Assembly: GCF_051020985.1 (NCBI RefSeq)
Contig: NC_134999.1
Coordinates: forward strand, 23,159,160 to 23,223,159
Reading direction: 5' to 3'
DNA from: Nomia melanderi
Taxonomy: Eukaryota > Arthropoda > Insecta > Hymenoptera > Halictidae
DNA length: 64,000 bases
How positions within the stretch are numbered: position 1 is the first letter of the stretch; every line of letters begins with the position of its first letter. Positions 57,921 through 64,000 of the stretch are shown here, one piece after another. Made by a program: the position numbers and the translations under genes. The notes beneath the pieces are model-generated. The model had not been told where the DNA came from. It saw nothing but the letters and a program-made list of their open reading frames with translations, and did not search any database.

Positions 57921-59060
57921 TAGTAATAAACTCCTTTTGATTGAAACAATCCACAAGTCTTGCGACAAAAGGGAGTTTCTTTATTAGTATGTAAGGGAGA
58001 GGTTTAACATTATTAATGAAATCCCTTTTTCACCAAAACCACCCCTAAAGTTCCCGAATGAAAATAATAACATTCAAACTAAGTTTCCATTTTGTTATTC
58101 AGCCATAAAATCCTGTCCTACACTACAGTTCGTTAGGGAGAGGGTTAACATTACTAATGCAACCCCTTTTCACCAAAACTACCCCCAAGATATCCAGATA
58201 AAAAGAATAACATTGGACACAAGTTTCCATTTCATTATTAAGCCCATACAGTGCTATGTTACACGACAGTTCACAAGGCAAGGGGTTAACGTTGCTAACG
58301 AACCCCTTTTCACTAAAACAACCCTTAAATTTCCCAGATAAAAAGAATAACATTGAAACCAAGTCTCCATTTCATTATTCAGCCCATACAGTGCTATGTT
58401 ACACGACAGTTCACCAGGGAAGGGGTTAACATTACTAACGAACCTCTTTTCACGAAGACAACCCTTAAAACTCCCAAATAAAAATAATAACATTGGAACC
58501 AAGTTTCCTTTTCATTATTCAGCCTTAAAACCTTGTCTCACACTACAGTTAACAAGGCAAGGGGTTAATGTTACTAACGAACCCCTCCTCACCAAAACAA
58601 CCCTTAAATTTCCCAAAGAAAAAGAATGACATTCAAACCAACTTTCCATTCCATTATTCAGACATCACGTCCTGTCTTACACTATAGTTCACAACATAAG
58701 GGGTTAACACTACTAACCAAACCCCTTTCCACAAAAACCACCCCTAAATCTCAAAAATAAAAACAATAACATTGAAACCAATTATCAATTTCATTATTTA
58801 GGCATAAAATCCTGTATTGCACTACAATCCATAAGGCAAGGTGTTAACACTACTCACCAAACCCCTGCTCACCAAAACCATCCTTAAATTTCTCAAATAA
58901 AAACAATAACATTGAAAGCAACTTTCCATTTCATTATTCAGCCATAAAGTCCAGTCTCACACGACAGTCCCCAAGGTGTTAACATCAAACCCCTCTTCAC
59001 CTGAAACTAACCCGAAATTCCACGGTTAAAAAAAATTCAACCCAACTATCCATTTCCTTA
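57921..59060. repeat. Tandem array, unit about 141 bp, 8 copies
   Basis: CAAGGCAAGGGGTTAACATT, CGAACCCCTTTTCACCAAAA, AAATAAAAAGAATAACATTG and TTTCCATTTCATTATTCAGC recur in order near 57991, 58139, 58275, 58418, 58558, 58698, 58839 and 58975. Minus frames at 58123-58502 follow the repeat. Confidence 0.9.
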
Positions 59061-60840
59061 TCCACCCCATAGAATCCCGCCTCACATCTTTAATTTTCCA
59101 TTGTCCACCTGTCCCTCGTAGTGTACCCACTGCAGCCAATGCACCCTATTCGCCTATCATCGGGTCCATCTCTCGCGCCTTTAATTTCCTCCGCGACCTC
59201 GTTCCCACCCCCTCTTTTTCTTACGTCCCGGTCCACGTTCTGAACCCACCCCCGCTCCCCTACTCCCCGTGCTCTGGTAGCCATTAAAATGATAAAATAA
59301 TGTTTGCGATGGTAAGTGCCACTAAAGCCCGCCGCTTAACCACACCCGCCGGCTCACCCCTCGTAAAGAAGCCGACCCTCGACTTTGTACCATCTTGTCG
59401 AACCACTTCTCGCTCGCGCTCGTTCGGCCTGGTGCTAATTTACGGACGCCGTACTCGAGGCAGCGACGAGTAATCGATTTATGGGCGCGATAAACGAAAA
59501 CGGGTGGAACGGGAGGGGGGTGGGGGATGGCAGCGAGAGGACGTTGCGGTGGTTTCGGTACGGGGAATCGAAACACAGTGGGGTATCCGGCTGATCTGGC
59601 TGGATGGAATTAAAGGTGCGCTTGTGACGGGTTTTTGTAAGGCGATATGGGGATGTTGTACGGTGGTATTGTAATGTTCAATTTTATGGGGGATGAGGAT
59701 GGGTTTGTTGATGTAGATTGTATGTGACTCTTTGTGTTTAAATAAAAAATTAAATGTGTATGGATTTTTTAGTAGATGATATGATATTTATTTATTAATA
59801 TGAATAATATACAATTTCACATATTAAAATAAAAAATTAGAAATCTATGAATTATATATTGTAGGATGTAATAAAATAATATACAATAATATGCAATTAC
59901 ATAACAAATATCAATAAATATATTAATAAAAATTAAATATAATTCCATATATTTAATGACAACAAAATTTGTAAGACATTGCTCCTCACATACTCAACTT
60001 TCTCAAGTAGCAACAATTTTCATGAAATTATTTAAAATAAACTTAAGACTTATTCCTGGAGTATTAAAAATCATACAAAATATATAAAAATTCATAAGCA
60101 TCTGTTTATTTTAATAACAAACATTTCACAAACACTAAAATATTAATTAACCCTCATTATAAAGAAATAAATACCCTCTATAACCCTCTATAAAATCTAA
60201 ATGTCACGAACACAACCGTTCCTTGGTTCGTATTGTTCGAACGAAATGTTTATTTACAATTTTTCGCTTTCATTGGCGGGAATGTGGCTTCGTAATGCGC
60301 ATGGCTTTCCGGGAGCTCCTTAATTGGGCACAGTAACGGTCTTTGATGTTCGTGAGATTGTTTTAGCCTTTGACAGCCTGAGTCGGTTGTTAGTATAACG
60401 TATTCCTTAATTGGAACCAACGCGATGGCACATTTGTATTATTTACGCGTATGCAAATCACTTTGTGTCTGTGGAAATTACTAGTACACCGTGAATTAAG
60501 GATCCCATAAATGATATGGTGATACCTTACTTATTGTGCAACGCCTTTTCCTTGGAGCTCGGTGAGGAATTATTTATTATTAATTTATTCGAATTGTTTA
60601 AAGACTTTTGTTGATTCGGGAAAGTTTGATCGATATGTGACACCAATTGTTAATTATATTTCAAGAAAAATATGAATTTCGAGAAAATCAGTTATAATTG
60701 ATATTAATTAATATATACATATAATACAATGATCAAACATTAATAATTTTTTAAGGATTCCAAGTAACAAGAGACACTAATGATTCATTTCTTCTTTATG
60801 TTACAGGTCAGTTTGGTGTTCCATGCATTCTTATTGCAAC
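59061..60840. other. Unique DNA: GC-rich to about 59640, AT-rich after
   Basis: The minus frame 59322-59576 is Pro/Arg-rich and unrecognised. 60220-60500 is moderately GC-rich. Nothing else supported. Confidence 0.42.
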
Positions 60841-61575
60841 AAGTACTAAACTAATTAAAGTAGGTAATGAAATGTTGATTTCTCGTTTTCCATATTTTCT
60901 CTGAGTGCAATATTCATCGTGATACTTTGGAACACTCAAACCCATTACCAGAAGTGATGGGTTGAAGTCTGTCTCATTTTCTCTGAGTGCAAAATGTGTC
61001 AAAACACTTTGGAACACTTAAACCCATCACTACAAGTGATGGATTTGACACTAGAACTACCAAATGGGTCAAAAATGACCCACTCCTAGATTGTTATTCT
61101 GCAACTATTGAAAGGGAACAGATGCTTCTTAGGGAAATGAATAATGAAATTGATTTAAAAATGCACAAACTAAATTATAAATCCATTGAACTCTCAACAG
61201 ACACCATATTGGAGTTTTGATGAGAAAATTATTCCGTTGTTCTAGTGTTAAACCCTTCTCACTTTTCCTTTGAGTGTAACATACTTCATGAAACTTTTTA
61301 AAACTCAAATTCTTCACTGCAAGTGATGGGTTTAAGCCTCTATCCCTTTTTCTGAGTGCAACATGCATTATAGTATTTTGAAAGGCTCAAACCCTTCACT
61401 ATAAGTGATTGGTTTAATCATTTATCACTTTTTCTGAGTGCAATATGCATCACTCCCGTTTCGAAGTCTCAAACCCATCACTTGTAGTGATGGGTTTAAG
61501 CCTCTCCCTTTCCCAAGCACAACGCGCATCTTTATACTCTATAATCCTCAAACCCATCACTACAAGTGCCACAAT
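60841..61575. repeat. Tandem array, exact 82-bp period, with palindromic CCATCACTACAAGTGATGG
   Basis: CTGAGTGCAA-type boxes start at 60901, 60983, 61270, 61352 and 61434. The spacings are 82, 287, 82 and 82; the 287 step contains a MITE. Each unit carries a dyad of the type CCATCACT-ACA-AGTGATGG. Confidence 0.92.
61049..61247 (+). mobile_element. piggyBac-like MITE inserted in the 82-bp array
   Basis: The element is 199 bp. It starts CACTAGAACTACCAAATGGG and ends CCGTTGTTCTAGTG, whose reverse complement begins CACTAGAAC. Flanks are TTGA (61045-61048) and TTAA (61248-61251), and the intact array unit has TTTAAG at this point. The plus frame 60987-61220 is a by-product. Confidence 0.87.
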
Positions 61576-62438
61576 TTCCCACATATACGTGGGCCTTAAA
61601 CTATACTCCAGACACTCCCTTAATTTCTTCGCGAGCAGAGCAGTGCGCCCGATCCCTCAATCATCCCGACTCAGCCGGGGACGCGACAACGTTAAACGAT
61701 TAAGCTCAGTTCTGGCGAACGACAAATCCCGATTCTTTCCTCGCCTTTCCATCTCGCAGACGGGTGTATCTATAGCCGGGGCTTTAACGGGCCGATTAGC
61801 TCGCGCACATCGAAACACTTTTCAGCACTTTGCCACGGCGCGCGGAGATTTTTCCCCGGTCCCTTTCCCCTCCCGCCGGGGGATCCCGGTCCGTCTGTTT
61901 TGAAAGGGCGGCAATTACCCCGTGCCGCCGGCAGGGACACGAATGGACCGCGTTAAGATGTTGAACGCGAGACCGTGTCTTTCTCAGCCGGAATAGAGGC
62001 GAATCATCGGAATAGATGGCTGGAACGGGGGTCGAAACTTTCTGTGGGGAGGAAGAAAGTGAACTGGCCTAGGTATTACTGGAAAAGGAAGAAGCTAGGG
62101 GAAGTTTGGGAGCGAGTGTTTCGTTAGTTGTCTACCAGTGCACTTGGTGAGGCAACTGGTAGGATTAAGGGTAACGCCACTCTAGAAATTTGGAACAAAC
62201 GATTTTTTTTAAATGATGCTTCATTGTGTGAAGAATGAGGGGAAAATCGAGAAGAGAATTTTTTTCAGGTGGAGTGCAACTCGCAGCGCCGGAATTCAAC
62301 GCTTTGTTGGACCAAGGTTCTTTGAAATATAGAAAAACCGAGAGATGATAATAATGATAATAATAATTGTCGCGGACTTAACCGTTCCGGGATTGATTAT
62401 CACCGGAGAATGATACTGATCTACTGAGTCACGTTTCA
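61576..62438. other. Unique DNA, GC-rich 61600-62050
   Basis: The frame 61445-61903 (+) joins repeat product to GC-rich unique DNA and has no domain. GATAATAATGATAATAATAA at 62347 is a minor microsatellite. Confidence 0.42.
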
Positions 62439-62646
62439 ATTGTATCTACGGTGTGTTGCAGGAAACTTGGCACTCCTGATGTTATGGGGGCGGAGTCAGA
62501 CGTTCGTTAGGCCCGCCCATTCCGCCTCCGCGGCACCGAGATGTCCAATCGCGAGTCCGGGGAACGCCCTCCGCGCTCTCTGTCGGGTGACTCAATCTGA
62601 CCAATCAGACGAGAGTGCCAGGTTCCCTGCAACGCACGGTACAACT
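62439..62646 (+). mobile_element. Family B MITE, copy 5
   Basis: Left end TGTGTTGCAGGAAACTTGGC and right end CCAGGTTCCCTGCAACGCAC. The CRE-like position is TGATGTTA (degenerate). CCAAT boxes GTCCAATCGC and GACCAATCAG remain. The frame 62440-62652 lies entirely within it and is not a gene. Confidence 0.86.
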
Positions 62647-63334
62647 CATTAGACTGAGTGAAAGAAAATCCTGTGAACATGGGTTCAAAACTGAGTAGTT
62701 TCCGAGAGGAAAGTAATAAACTTGTTTAGGTAACATTACTTATGGGATAACGACGCTCTACAATTTTGAGAAAAACGATTCTTTTTGCTTAAACGAGGCT
62801 TTGTTCTGTAAGAAATGTGGAAAAAAGTTTTATTTGGTAGAAAATATAAAGTTTTTAACCAATTAACTTGAAATTTTGCATAGAGGTTCAAAATAACGTA
62901 ACTCAAGAAATATCATAGGACTTTTTTTATTAATTAACAATTCCTCTTTTTATGAACTCTTTAATGTCAAATTTTTCGTGACTTCCTTATCACTCTTCTT
63001 CAAATGTTCACTAAATTAACGATTATCAATATATTTTTTCATTTCTCTACGATGTTCCCTATATTTTGCTATATACCAAAAAATCCTTGATTCTTTCTTC
63101 CAAGACCACCCGTTATAGAAAAACCACTTCGTCCACGTAGCCCTCCGAAATAGACGCTGTTGCTCGCCAGCTCCAACAGCCATTTTGGATCGCAGATATT
63201 TAAAAAAATTCACAAACCTTCCTGAAAATATATACAATAAACCCTTCTTGTCCTTGATCCCATACCTCCTATAGTTTCCATTAAAAAAATTCCCTAAGGT
63301 CATTTATTTTTCTAAAAACGCTCTTTGAGTACCT
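62647..63334. other. AT-rich unique DNA
   Basis: 62745-62850 faintly resembles 62165-62275 on the other side of the MITE (AACGACGCTCTA against AACGCCACTCTA, GAAAAACGATTC against GAACAAACGATT). The minus frame 63016-63303 has no recognised domain. Confidence 0.45.
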
Positions 63335-63432
63335 AAGAAAAAATTTAAACCAATTCGAACCTTACTAAATTCGTTCGTGGTTTTCAAGAGGAATTCTCAA
63401 AACTCAGTTTAAGGGCTCGGTGTTTCCAGTGT
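63335..63432 (+). mobile_element. piggyBac-like MITE, right half
   Basis: AATTTAAACCAATTCGAACC and GGGCTCGGTGTTTCCAGTG match AATTTAAACCAATTCTAATC and GTACTCGGTATTTCCAGCG of the complete element at 31515-31729. The left half is missing. Confidence 0.65.
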
Positions 63433-64000
63433 CAATTTAGGTACTGGCCAGTTGTCCCAGGCCAATATTAACCCTTTGCACTCGGATGTTTCTTACTAGA
63501 AATATTTAACATTCCTTTACGAGGCAAAGACGATGTCCTTTAAGACTAATTCGAAGAGAAATCACAAGTACATTGAGGAACAAAGCTGTTATATTCCAAC
63601 GTTTCACGTATCGAGGCATTACACGAAGTTTAACATTAAATATCACATTCTATGGTTTTACTGTGTCGAATCAAGTGATGACCGAGAGTCACCTCTCGAG
63701 TGCAAAAAAATCAATTGAATGCTACAACAGTAGCCACAAAAGCATAAAGAATGATCAGGGAGTAGGCAAGGAAGTCGAGACGAGGTGGACACAACAGAAA
63801 TGGAAGCAGCTGAGGGGGGAGGCTAAGATAGACCGAAGTGTTCGTAGGCAACGAAAGGAGGGAGAAGCAGGATTGGTTGGAGGGACAGAGACGGAGAGGC
63901 GGGAACATCGGAACTCCGACTGCGAGAAGGAAGGAAGCTGGATACGGGGCTCATTAAACCGGGAATGCTGATTGCATTAGCCCTCGGCGAGTCTTTTCAC
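63433..64000. other. Unique DNA to the window end
   Basis: A 132-codon frame at 63573-63971 (+) is Arg/Glu/Lys-rich in its second half, has no recognised domain and is opened by purine-rich composition. Not called. Confidence 0.4.

Larger units (their letters stand above)
22614..64000 (+). other. Presumed downstream intron of the Ig-domain gene
   Basis: The exon ending at 22613 stops inside an Ig domain, at a donor. The rest of that domain, with its D-x-G-x-Y-x-C second cysteine motif, was not found on the + strand up to the window end. By inference this stretch is one intron of at least 41 kb. Very long introns are common in insect DIP/lachesin genes. The listed repeats would then be intronic. 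A nested gene or an exon missed by eye cannot be excluded. Confidence 0.5.

Noticed and set aside
62440..62652. 70-codon frame (+)
   Set aside because: It lies wholly inside MITE B copy 5, including both inverted ends.
1..64000. Intact transposase, reverse transcriptase or viral gene
   Set aside because: No frame in the window shows DDE/D, YADD, RNase H, GAG or capsid-like features. All mobile elements seen are short and non-coding.

Overview
This 64 kb window is eukaryotic, AT-rich and almost entirely non-coding. It looks like a piece of a large insect gene's introns. An insect, perhaps a hymenopteran such as a bee, is suggested by three things: the single recognisable exon, GC-rich islands in an AT-rich background, and short MITEs flanked by TTAA. 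The taxon is an inference. No bacterial operon, phage, CRISPR array, rRNA or intact transposase was found.

The one coding feature I can defend is a 110-base internal exon at 22504-22613 (+). It has a good 3' splice site and a GTAAGG donor. It encodes the first part of an N-terminal immunoglobulin domain of the insect DIP/lachesin-like cell-surface family. Neither its 5' partner exons nor the exon carrying the rest of the Ig domain was recognised in the window. The sequence on both sides is therefore most simply read as long introns, at least 41 kb on the 3' side.

The rest is a dense mosaic of repeats between stretches of unique DNA. (A) Foldback units of about 215 bp lie at 1.7, 3.3-3.8, 8.2, 42.8-44.6 and 49.8 kb, with a half copy at the left edge. 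(B) MITEs of 160-215 bp lie at 6.9, 22.1, 24.4, 39.9 and 62.5 kb; they carry CCAAT boxes and, in two copies, a perfect cAMP-response-type palindrome. (C) A satellite of 130-150 bp containing AATAAAGACTTTGAGGAC lies at 18.8-20.0, 34.4 and 40.8-41.5 kb. (D) A dispersed repeat runs forward at 32 and 36-37.7 kb and reversed at 48 kb. (E) TTAA-flanked piggyBac-like MITEs lie at 31.5, 49.6 and 61.0 kb, with single ends elsewhere. There is also a 440-bp foldback element whose terminal repeat resembles a tRNA-Thr gene, and many local tandem arrays with periods of 17 to about 141 bp.

The most striking structures are: six alternating CCCATGGG/CACCGGTG palindromes with a perfect 67-bp inverted repeat at 25.6-25.8 kb; the tRNA-like foldback element at 16.3-16.7 kb; an 82-bp tandem array at 60.9-61.5 kb interrupted by a TTAA-flanked MITE whose length accounts for the shift in register; and opposed AAC/GAC and GTT arrays at 35.5 and 38.5 kb that produce long but spurious low-complexity ORFs.

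All work was done by eye. Repeat boundaries are good to about 5-20 bases unless stated otherwise.
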